From Parapedobacter tibetensis (GTDB lineage Bacteria; Bacteroidota; Bacteroidia; Sphingobacteriales; Sphingobacteriaceae), in the NCBI RefSeq assembly GCF_024704835.1, contig NZ_JAMXBE010000003.1, positions 62,001-126,000 on the forward strand: DNA of 64,000 nucleotides, in the 5' to 3' direction. The notes beneath the pieces are model-generated. The model was not told the DNA's origin. It searched no databases and saw only the letters and a program-made list of their open reading frames with translations. Position numbers and translations under genes: made by a program. Positions 9,354-17,193 of this stretch are shown here, in pieces (within the stretch, counting starts at the first letter, position 1; each line of letters begins with the position of its first letter).

Positions 9354-12300
9354 ATGATATCAGAAGTATTTATAAGAAGGCCCGTTACAGCCATTGTCAT
9401 ATCCATCCTGATTACGCTGATCGGGGTCATCTCCATCACCACCCTGCCCATTAGCCAGTACCCTGATATAGCCCCACCCACGGTCACCGTAAGCGCCACC
9501 TATACCGGAGCTGATGCCCAAACCGTGGAGCAAACGGTGACCACCCTAATCGAAAGCCAAATCAACGGTACGCCGGGCATGACCTATATGTCGTCAAACA
9601 GCACCGCCAACGGCCAGTCGGCCATCACCGTAACCTTTGATGTAGGTACGGATATTGATATCGCTACGCTGGATGTGCAAAACCGCGTGGGTATCGCCGA
9701 GCCGGCCCTGCCTGAAGCGGTAAGGCGACTGGGGGTAACCACCCGTAAAGCCAATACCGATGTGCTGATGATGGTGGCGCTGGTATCTCCAAATGGTACT
9801 CGGGACCGGAAGTTTCTGGCCAACTATGTGAATCTGTACGTGCGCGATGCTATCATGCGGGTAAAAGGTGTAGGTGACGTGACAGCCTTTGGCCAACCGT
9901 TCAGTATGCGCGTGTGGTTGGATGCTACCAAGCTTTCCAACCTAGGCATCACGCCAGCGCAAGTCAACGCGGCCATACAAGAACAGAATGTTCGTGTGCC
10001 GGGCGGGAGCGTAGGCGGAAGTCCACAACAATCTACACAGGTCTTTGAGTTTCCGATTATTCTAGACGGCGACCTCAATACCGAAGAGCAATTTGAAGAA
10101 ATTGTGGTAAAAACCAATGCCGATGGTTCCATCGTTTACCTCAAGGATGTGGCTCGTGTGGAACTCGGTGAATTTGCTTATTCCATCTCTACCAAGGTCA
10201 ATGGCGAGCTTTCGTCAGGCATGATGATCAGCCAGATGCCGGGAGGAAATGCCGTGGAAACGGCAGAGGGCATTTACAAAGCCTTGGAGGAACTGAAAGC
10301 CGCTTTCCCTTCCGATGTAGATTATGTAGTGGGTTATGAAACCGTCTCAGTCGTAGAAGCTTCCATTGAGGCTGTGCTGCATACGCTTATTGAGGCCCTT
10401 ATCTTGGTCACATTGGTGGTGTTCCTGTTCCTGCAAAGTTGGCGGGCTACACTTATCCCCATCCTAGCCATCCCGGTTTCCATCGTGGGTACGTTTATTT
10501 TTTTCAACCTCTTTGGTTTTTCCATCAACAACCTGACCATGCTGGCCTTCGTATTGGCCATCGGTATTGTGGTGGACGACGCCATTGTGGTGGTGGAAGC
10601 CGTGCAACATTATATCGATCATGACAAGCTTTCGGCTCCCGAGGCCACCCGGCGTGCCATGAAAGAAATCACAGCACCTGTTATTGCCATCGGCCTCATA
10701 CTGGCTGCCGTGTTCGTACCGGTAGGCTTCATCCCCGGCATGGTGGGTCAGCTATACCAGCAATTTGCCATCACCATTGCAGTATCCGTATTATTGTCAG
10801 CATTCATTGCACTTACCCTTACACCCGCCTTATGCTCGCTACTGCTCAAACCCATGCAGTTTAACGAAAAGTCCCGCGGTATCAATAGGCTATTTTACCG
10901 GTTCAACACCTGGTTTGAGCGGGCCACCAAACGCTATTCCAATGGCGTACGTCGATCCATAAAACGCGCACCTTTGGTCATTATCGTATTGGTTTGTATC
11001 TACGTGGGCACGTATGGCCTGTTCAGTGCTAAACCTACTGGATTCATTCCGAATGAGGATGCTGGTGTATTCTTCGTGGGGATTTCCCTACCTGAAGGTG
11101 CTTCGGCAACCCGTACCAACGTGGTGATGGATGAAATATCTGATACGCTAAGGAAGAGCGTTCCTGAAATCAATAACATTACCCTTGTATCTGGGATTAA
11201 CCTGCTGAACCGTTCGTTTAAACCCAGTGCCGGCACGTTTTTCGTGCAACTGAAACCCTGGGAACAACGAGACAGGACGGTGCAGGAGATCCTTGGACAA
11301 ATTCGGGGGATGTATAATGGATACACCAAGGCTACCTTGCTACCGGTTTCGCCACCTGCCATACCCGGCCTCGGCGTGAGCGGCGGGTTCACGATGCAGG
11401 TCCTTGACCAACAAGGGGGCGACATCAAGGATTTTGAAGCTACTGTGGGCAAGTTCTTGATGGCTGCAAACCAGCGACCGGAAATAGGCGCGGCATATAC
11501 CCTATTTAATTCAAAAACCCCCAATTACCAAGTCCGGATTGATCGTGAGCAGGCTAAACGGATGGGTGTTTCCATCGGCAGCATCTATAGCACCATTTCC
11601 TCCTACCTGGGTAGTAGCTATGTCAATGATTTTACTAAATATGGCCGGAATTACCGGGTGGTCACCCAAGCCGATACCACCTTCCGTATGGAAATCGATG
11701 ACATCAAGAAACTATATGTCAGCAATCAGCAGGGCACTTCCGTACCGCTTAGCGCTTTGGTCGATTACCATATCGTCGAAAATCCTTCCATTATCAATCA
11801 CTTCAACATCTTCCGTTCCATTGAAGTGGGTGGCAGTGCCGCACCGGGATACAGTAGTGGCGATGCATTGGCTGCCTTGGAGGAGACTGCGGCGCAGACA
11901 CTTGGGGCGGGTTATACCTATGAGTTTTCAGGGCTGAGCTTGCAAGAGCGACAGGCGGGCAATACAACGATACAGATATTTGCATTATGTATCATTTTTG
12001 TATTCTTACTGCTTGCGGCACTGTATGAGAGTTGGTCGGTCCCCTTTTCAATATTGCTCTCGGTACCATTGGGCGTCTTTGGGGCTATTCTTATCCTTAC
12101 TTTCCTGCCTCGACTCGATAATAATATCTATGCACAAATCGGTTTGATTGCCATTATCGGGCTCGCGGCCAAAAACGCCATCTTAATTGTGGAGTTTGCC
12201 AAAGAACGGCTAGACATCGGGATGGGCTTACTCAAAGCCACCATGGAGGCCGTAAAACTACGCCTCAGGCCCATCATCATGACTTCCATGGCTTTCATCC

Positions 12301-12545
12301 TCGGCATCGTGCCACTGATGTTTTCCGCTGGAGCGGGTGCCATTTCCCGGCAGACTATTGGCTGGGCGGTATTTGGTGGGATGCTGATCGCTACATTCAT
12401 CGGTATCTTTGTGGTACCCGTGCTGTTCGTATTGATCACCAAGATGGCTTATGGCAAGAAGAAACTTGCCGAGCTCAAGCGGTCTTATAAACCCGAAGAA
12501 CACACCGACATCTTGCATACGGATGACGATGAAGAGGAGGATTAA
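9354..12545 (+). CDS. RND multidrug efflux pump, inner-membrane permease (HAE1/AcrB family)
   Basis: At 1063 residues this is a full-length HAE1 pump with 12 expected membrane helices and two large periplasmic loops. The proton-relay residues are in place: Asp408-Asp409 in GIVVDDAIVVVE, and Lys940 in GLAAKNAILIVE (AcrB has D407, D408 and K940). The N-terminus (EVFIRRPVTAIVISI) and the C-terminal half with FVVPVLFVL are typical, and an acidic tail (DDDEEED) ends the protein. It should export lipophilic compounds through the adaptor and TolC encoded upstream, under the TetR regulator. The substrate cannot be read from sequence. Confidence 0.96.
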   Translation: MISEVFIRRPVTAIVISILITLIGVISITTLPISQYPDIAPPTVTVSATYTGADAQTVEQTVTTLIESQINGTPGMTYMSSNSTANGQSAITVTFDVGTDIDIATLDVQNRVGIAEPALPEAVRRLGVTTRKANTDVLMMVALVSPNGTRDRKFLANYVNLYVRDAIMRVKGVGDVTAFGQPFSMRVWLDATKLSNLGITPAQVNAAIQEQNVRVPGGSVGGSPQQSTQVFEFPIILDGDLNTEEQFEEIVVKTNADGSIVYLKDVARVELGEFAYSISTKVNGELSSGMMISQMPGGNAVETAEGIYKALEELKAAFPSDVDYVVGYETVSVVEASIEAVLHTLIEALILVTLVVFLFLQSWRATLIPILAIPVSIVGTFIFFNLFGFSINNLTMLAFVLAIGIVVDDAIVVVEAVQHYIDHDKLSAPEATRRAMKEITAPVIAIGLILAAVFVPVGFIPGMVGQLYQQFAITIAVSVLLSAFIALTLTPALCSLLLKPMQFNEKSRGINRLFYRFNTWFERATKRYSNGVRRSIKRAPLVIIVLVCIYVGTYGLFSAKPTGFIPNEDAGVFFVGISLPEGASATRTNVVMDEISDTLRKSVPEINNITLVSGINLLNRSFKPSAGTFFVQLKPWEQRDRTVQEILGQIRGMYNGYTKATLLPVSPPAIPGLGVSGGFTMQVLDQQGGDIKDFEATVGKFLMAANQRPEIGAAYTLFNSKTPNYQVRIDREQAKRMGVSIGSIYSTISSYLGSSYVNDFTKYGRNYRVVTQADTTFRMEIDDIKKLYVSNQQGTSVPLSALVDYHIVENPSIINHFNIFRSIEVGGSAAPGYSSGDALAALEETAAQTLGAGYTYEFSGLSLQERQAGNTTIQIFALCIIFVFLLLAALYESWSVPFSILLSVPLGVFGAILILTFLPRLDNNIYAQIGLIAIIGLAAKNAILIVEFAKERLDIGMGLLKATMEAVKLRLRPIIMTSMAFILGIVPLMFSAGAGAISRQTIGWAVFGGMLIATFIGIFVVPVLFVLITKMAYGKKKLAELKRSYKPEEHTDILHTDDDEEED

Positions 12546-12565
12546 TGGTTAATTGTTGGTGGCTG

Positions 12566-12596
12566 ATTGTAATTATCCACGAAAAGTATATATTTG
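12566..12596 (+). promoter_or_regulatory. Promoter of the tRNA-Leu gene
   Basis: ATTG (12566-12569) and TATATTTG (12589-12596) are separated by exactly 19 bases and match TTTG-N19-TAnnTTTG with one mismatch. The transcript would start just before or in the hairpin at 12600-12624. Confidence 0.6.
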
Positions 12597-12599
12597 CAG

Positions 12600-12624
12600 T
12601 CCCAAATCGATAATGGATTTGGGA
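12600..12624 (+). other. Perfect 9-bp hairpin in the pre-tRNA leader
   Basis: The arms TCCCAAATC (12600-12608) and GATTTGGGA (12616-12624) enclose a 7-base loop, between the -7 box and the first base of the tRNA (12631). There is no T-run, so this is not a terminator. It may protect the leader or position RNase P. Confidence 0.5.
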
Positions 12625-12630
12625 CGCTTT

Positions 12631-12717
12631 GCCCGGATGGCGAAATTGGTAAACGTTGCGGTCTCAGAAGCCGTTGGGAGCAGTCCCTTGAGAGTTCGAG
12701 TCTCTCTCCGGGCACCA
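12631..12717 (+). tRNA. tRNA-Leu, anticodon CAG, CCA encoded
   Basis: The 87-base cloverleaf has acceptor arms GCCCGGA/TCCGGGC, a D-arm with TTGG, an anticodon stem GCGGT/GCCGT closing the loop CTCAGAA (T33, anticodon CAG), a long class II variable arm (GGGAGCAGTCCC region) and the T-arm GAGAG-TTCGAGT-CTCTC. The discriminator is A, and CCA is encoded. The long variable arm and discriminator A agree with leucine. It reads CUG codons. Confidence 0.95.
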
Positions 12718-12720
12718 TTG

Positions 12721-12747
12721 AAAAAGCACCTTTAGGGGTGCTTTTTT
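12721..12747 (+). terminator. Intrinsic terminator of the tRNA-Leu transcript
   Basis: AAGCACC and GGGGTGCTT pair around a short TTTA-containing loop and are followed by a run of T, beginning four bases after the CCA end of the tRNA. Confidence 0.75.
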
Positions 12748-12792
12748 ACGTTATTCAAACACATCCTTTTCATCGCAAACCATATTTATTGC

Positions 12793-12800
12793 TACTTTTG
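12793..12800 (+). promoter_or_regulatory. -7 promoter box for the imine-reductase-like gene
   Basis: TACTTTTG matches TAnnTTTG. It lies 18 bases before the first in-frame ATG (12818) and 75 before the preferred one (12875). No clear -33 partner. Confidence 0.4.
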
Positions 12801-12874
12801 TCGCATAACGACTGGCCATGGCGAACATCCATCATTTCAAGGAGATCAGTACCAACAAAATAAACGAACATCAT

Positions 12875-13765
12875 ATGAATCCTTCAACAAACAAAGAAAA
12901 TGCTGTAACGATTATTGGTCTAGGTCCGATGGGACAGGCCATGGCAACGGTATACCTAAACAAAGGTTACCGTGTAACCGTGTGGAATCGCACCGCCAGT
13001 AGGGCCGACGGCCTCGTTGAAAAAGGAGCCGTAAAGGCAAGTACAGTTGCTGATGCCCTACGGGCCAGCGAATTGGTTATCTTGAGTTTGACCGATTACG
13101 AGGCGATGTATCCTATCTTTGCAGGATCCGAAGACGCATTAGCAAACCGACTCATCGTCAACCTGAGTTCAGACACGCCCGACAAGACCAGAGAAGCAGC
13201 CGCATGGCTGAAAAGCCACGGAGCCGAACTCCTCGTGGGTGGTGTCATGGTTCCCGCCGAACTTGTGGGGAAAGAAGGGGCATACGTATTTTACAGTGGA
13301 CAGAAGACGGTTTTCGAGACGCATGAAGCGACATTGCGGCTAATAGGCAAACCTGACTACGTTGGCGAGGATCCCGGGCTCGCGCAACTCTACTACCAAG
13401 CTCAGCTCGATATCTTCCTTACATCGTTAGCCGCATACTTGCATGCCACCGCACTGGTCGGTTCAGCAGGGGTTTCCGCAAAGACATTCCTCCCCTATGC
13501 GATTGAAACGTTTGATTCCCTGTCGGTTATCGGTGGGTTGGCAGAAGCCGCTGATCATATCGATGCGGGCAAATACCCCGGTGAGATGGCCAACGTCATT
13601 ATGATGGGTGCCACCGCGGATCACATTGTTGGAGCTAGCCGTGCTGTTGGAATCAACTCCCGCCTACCGGAAGCCGTGAAGGCGCTTTATGACCGTACAA
13701 TTGCGACAGGCCATGGAAAAGACGGCTGGCCTAGTCTATTTGAGGCTATTAAAAAGAATTCATAA
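12875..13765 (+). CDS. NAD(P)-dependent oxidoreductase, imine-reductase / 6-phosphogluconate-dehydrogenase-like
   Basis: The 296-residue protein has an N-terminal Rossmann fold with VTIIGLGPMGQAMA and an Arg-containing NADPH site after the second strand (VWNRTASR). The C-terminal half is all helical, as in the beta-hydroxyacid dehydrogenase superfamily, with the imine-reductase type sequence LYYQAQLDIFLTSLAAYLHA and the end motif TIATGHGKDGWPSLFEAIKK. Such enzymes reduce cyclic imines or carry out reductive aminations, but the natural substrate is unknown. ATG 12875 places the nucleotide-binding strand at the usual distance; ATG 12818 adds 19 uncharacteristic residues. It is followed by a broken second copy. 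Confidence 0.85.
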   Translation: MNPSTNKENAVTIIGLGPMGQAMATVYLNKGYRVTVWNRTASRADGLVEKGAVKASTVADALRASELVILSLTDYEAMYPIFAGSEDALANRLIVNLSSDTPDKTREAAAWLKSHGAELLVGGVMVPAELVGKEGAYVFYSGQKTVFETHEATLRLIGKPDYVGEDPGLAQLYYQAQLDIFLTSLAAYLHATALVGSAGVSAKTFLPYAIETFDSLSVIGGLAEAADHIDAGKYPGEMANVIMMGATADHIVGASRAVGINSRLPEAVKALYDRTIATGHGKDGWPSLFEAIKKNS

Positions 13766-13785
13766 AAAACCAGGATTAAGTTCGT

Positions 13786-13854
13786 ATGACAACAACCAAT
13801 AAAACAGCGCAAGCAGTAACGGTAATTGGCTTGGGAAGATCATCATCCAATTGA
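13786..13854 (+). pseudogene. 5' stub of a second imine-reductase-like gene
   Basis: The 22-codon frame begins MTTTNKTAQAVTVIGLG, parallel to MNPSTNKENAVTIIGLG of the intact gene 20 bases upstream. It then loses similarity after GLG and stops. The Rossmann glycine motif is cut in half. Another frame continues as EDHHPIDNGAIFQQYG (about 13836-13883), so an internal deletion joined two pieces. The identity of the second piece is not recognised. Best read as the remnant of a tandem duplicate, later deleted up to the cupin gene. Confidence 0.6.
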
Positions 13855-13897
13855 CAATGGAGCCATTTTCCAGCAGTACGGGTTGTTGAAATGCAAT

Positions 13898-14509
13898 TCA
13901 TTGCAGGCTACGCAACACGTCGGCAGCCTCCGATTCATCAATAGGGTGGCTATCATACTTGTGGTATAACTGAAGGAATTTAGAGGCATCCATGGGTTCT
14001 TCGGAAAGCACCTCCTTCATACCCCTGAAAAAATCTTCACGGTGCTGAGGGGGGTTGAAAAGCATCAGTGCCATGACTTCCTCATCCGTACCGTTGTAGA
14101 AACCATGGGGTGTGAACCGTGGGATATGGATGACACCCCCCTCCCCGATCTCCACTTCACGGTCGATCAATTGGACGGTCAACGTGCCTTTGGTGACCAC
14201 AAAGGTTTCATCCATAAACCGGTGGTAATGTAGTTTGGCACCAGACACTTGTGGAGCTAGTTTCACCTCATATAAACCCATTTGGTTATTGGTGGACTCG
14301 GTGGTGAGTTTGAACGTGAGTTTAGAACCCAGCATTTCAAGGGATTCACCTGCATCAGCAGCCATAACTACCGGAGCATTGACCAGTTTGTCTGCCAAAT
14401 AATCCTGTACACCCGATTTATTTCCTGCACCTTCCACCCTTGGTGTTTGTGCTTTTCCTGTTAATATATCCATGCTTAATACAATGATAATAATGATTTG
14501 TTTTGTCAT
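13898..14509 (-). CDS. Secreted cupin-domain protein, predicted ECF41 target
   Basis: From ATG 14509 the protein is 203 residues, with a signal peptide (about 1-20, ending TGKA before Q), so it is probably periplasmic. The cupin barrel covers about residues 60-150: LHYHRFMDETFVVTKGTLTVQ is motif 1 (in two parts, with the HxH and E metal ligands) and IPRFTPHGFYNGTDEEVMAL is motif 2 (with His). A small-molecule dioxygenase, isomerase or binding role is possible. The longer frame to 14566 would start upstream of the predicted promoter (14530-14556), so it is rejected. It lies 88 bases beyond the sigma-factor stop and carries its own ECF41-type promoter. Confidence 0.85.
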   Translation of the reverse strand: MTKQIIIIIVLSMDILTGKAQTPRVEGAGNKSGVQDYLADKLVNAPVVMAADAGESLEMLGSKLTFKLTTESTNNQMGLYEVKLAPQVSGAKLHYHRFMDETFVVTKGTLTVQLIDREVEIGEGGVIHIPRFTPHGFYNGTDEEVMALMLFNPPQHREDFFRGMKEVLSEEPMDASKFLQLYHKYDSHPIDESEAADVLRSLQ

Positions 14510-14529
14510 GATTCCCGTTTTGTGGTAAA

Positions 14530-14556
14530 GACAAAACAGTATACCGAAACGTGACA
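14530..14556 (-). promoter_or_regulatory. ECF41-type promoter of the cupin gene
   Basis: On the minus strand TGTCACG (14556-14550), 16 bases of spacer and TGTC (14533-14530) match the published ECF41 consensus TGTCACA-N16-CGTC closely. The 11-base block TGTCACGTTTC and the end TGTCTT are shared with the promoter at 15921-15947. The predicted start is about 10-15 bases before ATG 14509. Confidence 0.7.
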
Positions 14557-14597
14557 AAATTGTCAAAATGTTTGAGCTGTAGTCCCGTACACCATGC

Positions 14598-15449
14598 TCA
14601 GTGAACCTGGATATGTCTTATCTTCTCTGGATCGACAATCGAATTAATCTGGGTGATTTTCCCTTCCTCCGGCGACATTTCAAATACTTGGCAAACCTTA
14701 AGCTCACCGTCATGGTAATACAATAAGGCCGGCTGGTGGTTTACCTCTCCCATTACGATTTGATAGCTCGATTGATACTGATGATAGACAAATAATAACA
14801 GATCGGCCACGTCCTGCGATCCGATGCAAAGTTTCTTAACCACCTGGAGTTTAGCGCCACCATCCGCATAAAATACGATGTCTTCGGCAAGCAATTCCTC
14901 TATATGGGTCATATCCTTGCTTCGGATTGCTTCTATATACTTATCCAGCATGGCTTTGGTTTCCATTTTTGTATGAATCGCTTTTGGTGACACTTTTCCA
15001 GTTTTGAACAGCTTGTCTTTTGCCCTACTTAGCAATTTACGCGAATTTTCCTCCGTGATGTCCAATGTATCGGCAATCTCTTGGTGAGCATAGTCAAAAC
15101 TTTCCCTTAGGATAAATACCGCACGCTCCTGGGCATTCAGCCTTTCCAGCAGTACCAGTAACGAATAAGAAAGGATATCCTTGAGGTGCACATCCCTGTC
15201 GGCATCTTCGGTGGCAACAGGTTCGGGTAACCACACATCATTATGGGTGATCCGTTTATTTCGGTTCTTGATATTGATAGCCCTATTGATCACACTTCTG
15301 ATCAGGTAGTTGCGTTCATCGGCAATTCCATCTTTTGGCAGTGTGATAAACTTTAATAACACATCCTGTATGGCATCCCTCGCATCATCTGTGGATCCCA
15401 AGATATTATAAGCGTATGGAAATAATAGGTGTTGGTAATCGGTACTCAT
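14598..15449 (-). CDS. ECF sigma factor, group ECF41, with fused SnoaL-like regulatory domain
   Basis: The 283-residue sigma factor has region 2 (about 1-65), region 4 (about 88-148, with AQERAVFILRESFDY and EIADTLDITEENSRK) and a C-terminal SnoaL-like domain (about 160-283). The three ECF41 marks are visible: WLPEP in the linker (73-77), DGGAK (196-200; family DGGGK/R) and DPEKI near the C-terminus (273-277; family NPDKL). In ECF41 the extension takes the place of an anti-sigma factor and tunes activity from inside the same chain. It is preceded by a SnoaL-like gene (65-base gap, probably cotranscribed) and followed by a cupin gene. Both have promoters of the matching type. Confidence 0.93.
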   Translation of the reverse strand: MSTDYQHLLFPYAYNILGSTDDARDAIQDVLLKFITLPKDGIADERNYLIRSVINRAINIKNRNKRITHNDVWLPEPVATEDADRDVHLKDILSYSLLVLLERLNAQERAVFILRESFDYAHQEIADTLDITEENSRKLLSRAKDKLFKTGKVSPKAIHTKMETKAMLDKYIEAIRSKDMTHIEELLAEDIVFYADGGAKLQVVKKLCIGSQDVADLLLFVYHQYQSSYQIVMGEVNHQPALLYYHDGELKVCQVFEMSPEEGKITQINSIVDPEKIRHIQVH

Positions 15450-15514
15450 TTTTCTAACTTCATATAAATGGCTAGGGCATCAAATGCCAAAGATAAGGGA
15501 TATAGGATACAAAC

Positions 15515-15892
15515 CTATGAGACTATCGGTTCAGTATGTGGGTAGTTGCCAACCACTTTCCATTGGCCGTTTTCGTCTGCTATAAGTGCAATAAACGAAA
15601 TAAACTTGAATGTCGGTCGATATAAATGGACCTTTACCATGGCAAGTGCTCCCGCCCGATCCACGGACTCTACGTGTATTTCCCTAGGTGTGCCCCCAAA
15701 TACCTTTTGCTCAATAAGCGAAAGATAAGCTTCCTTATCGATGTTGAATACGCCTTTTTGTTCAAAGAAGCCACTTTGCAAGTTTCTATAATTAGCATGC
15801 AGTACGGCATCCAGTTTTTGGATATCTTGCTCGTCCCCTCCCTTTACAAAGTCAGTTACTACGCTTAAGATTTCATTCTCTGCTGATTCCAT
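15515..15892 (-). CDS. SnoaL/NTF2-like protein, predicted ECF41 target
   Basis: The 125-residue protein has the NTF2-like pattern of a long N-terminal helix (ENEILSVVTDFVKGGDEQD), a short helix with the family aromatic/Asn region (LDAVLHANYRNL), and a curved sheet ending in KVVGNYPHTEP. It is annotated in many genomes as a nuclear transport factor 2 family protein. The fold serves as a hydrolase, isomerase or binding scaffold; the ligand is unknown. ATG 15892 is chosen because the longer frame (15925) begins inside the predicted ECF41 promoter. It shares its fold with the C-terminal domain of the sigma factor encoded next to it. Confidence 0.82.
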   Translation of the reverse strand: MESAENEILSVVTDFVKGGDEQDIQKLDAVLHANYRNLQSGFFEQKGVFNIDKEAYLSLIEQKVFGGTPREIHVESVDRAGALAMVKVHLYRPTFKFISFIALIADENGQWKVVGNYPHTEPIVS

Positions 15893-15920
15893 AATGTGTT
15901 GTTTTGATATTTTTATAGAA

Positions 15921-15947
15921 GACAAGTTTCACGAGGGAAACGTGACA
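15921..15947 (-). promoter_or_regulatory. ECF41-type promoter of the SnoaL-like gene and sigma factor
   Basis: On the minus strand TGTCACG (15947-15941), a 16-base spacer and TGTC (15924-15921) repeat the arrangement found before the cupin gene, including TGTCACGTTTC. It precedes ATG 15892 by about 28 bases. If the sigma gene is cotranscribed, this gives autoregulation. Confidence 0.7.
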
Positions 15948-15968
15948 ACTTTTTATAACATATAGCTG

Positions 15969-17129
15969 TTATTTCACCAGCCTCGCCACAAACATGCTGT
16001 CTGCCTTATGCAGGTATCCACACAGCATATCCATCCGTTCAAGCCTGAGGCTATGGTGCGCTTGCAAGTGTTCTATTACGTGTTCATTCTCCGCTGAAAA
16101 TACGGAGCATGTGATGTAAATAAGTGGCTTTCCGGGCTTCAGGTGTTTCACCATATTGCCGGCAAGCTGTTTCTGCAGTGTGGCAAAGCGGCCAATCGAC
16201 TGTTCGTCAAATGCGGATATCTGCTCCGGTGTGCGGCCCCATGTACCGGAACCCGTGCAGGGTGCATCTAAGATCATGCCATCAAACTGCTCATCTCCAA
16301 GTATAGTATCGGCATCTTTGGAAAGATCGATGATTTTACGCCTATAGGATTTGATTCCCGCTGCTTCAAACCGTTCATCCAGGTTGCGCAGGATGCTGTT
16401 TCGTGTATCCGACACCAATAGGTTCACACTGGGATTGCTATCGAGCAATAAAAGTGATTTTCCGCCCGAGCCCGCACAGGCGTCCCACCAGTGTTCACCT
16501 GCGGACGCTTCAAAATATGCGGCCGTTTGCTGTGAAGATTTATCCTGCACTTCATATTTCCCGGCTAGACCAGGGATACGGTCCAAGGCCGTACCGTTGG
16601 GCAGGGCGATAGTAAAATCGCTTAGCTTCTGGTAAGGGATATTTTCTTTTTCCAATATACTAAGCACCTCAGTTTCGTGAGCATGACGTAAGCGGATAAA
16701 CAAATCAGGCTGTGTGAACAGGCTATATGTAAACCCAAGTTGGTCTACACCAGCTGATAAATGCGATGTATAAGGGAATACATCGGCCAACCGGAATGCG
16801 GTATAGTCTTCCAATAACGCAATTTTTTGGGATAGCTCATCGGAGATATGAGAATAAAGCTCCGGTAGCAACAACTGGGCTACGGCGCTATCTTTGCTAC
16901 ACAAGAACTCAGCCAAGGCCAATCGATCCGGCAACGGACTTTTTGCGGCTGCAAGTCCAATCCGGAAATAATTATAAGCTAGACGCGATGCTATGCGCCT
17001 ATCAGCAGATCCCATCTGGCGATTCCGCTTGTAAAACCCCGAAAGGAAACGGGCCAATGGTTCATCGCCCGAATATTCCTGCAAAAGGCGTTCAACCGTA
17101 CGGATTTGTTGCTGTATGCGTTTTTCCAT
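15969..17129 (-). CDS. RsmB/NOL1-family RNA (cytosine-5-)-methyltransferase
   Basis: The 386-residue protein has a helical NusB-like N-terminal half and a C-terminal SAM-dependent methyltransferase domain. Visible motifs: the SAM-binding DACAGSGGKSLLLL, the DAPCTGSGTWGRTPEQ motif with one catalytic Cys, and ITCSVFSAENE with the second Cys, both required for the C5-methylation chemistry of the RsmB/RsmF family. The likely target is 16S rRNA; whether it is C967 or another site cannot be decided. It follows the guaA-lipoprotein pair by 64 bases on the same strand and probably belongs to that transcript. Confidence 0.9.
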   Translation of the reverse strand: MEKRIQQQIRTVERLLQEYSGDEPLARFLSGFYKRNRQMGSADRRIASRLAYNYFRIGLAAAKSPLPDRLALAEFLCSKDSAVAQLLLPELYSHISDELSQKIALLEDYTAFRLADVFPYTSHLSAGVDQLGFTYSLFTQPDLFIRLRHAHETEVLSILEKENIPYQKLSDFTIALPNGTALDRIPGLAGKYEVQDKSSQQTAAYFEASAGEHWWDACAGSGGKSLLLLDSNPSVNLLVSDTRNSILRNLDERFEAAGIKSYRRKIIDLSKDADTILGDEQFDGMILDAPCTGSGTWGRTPEQISAFDEQSIGRFATLQKQLAGNMVKHLKPGKPLIYITCSVFSAENEHVIEHLQAHHSLRLERMDMLCGYLHKADSMFVARLVK

Positions 17130-17193
17130 GGAATCCGTCAGATATTATGTTGCGTCATCATGAGGCAGATAACGGGTCGCGCTGCACTAGCGA

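Noticed and set aside
12631-13900. tRNA-Leu as attachment site of an integrated island
   Set aside because: No integrase, no repeated tRNA 3' end downstream, and the following gene has an ordinary metabolic type.
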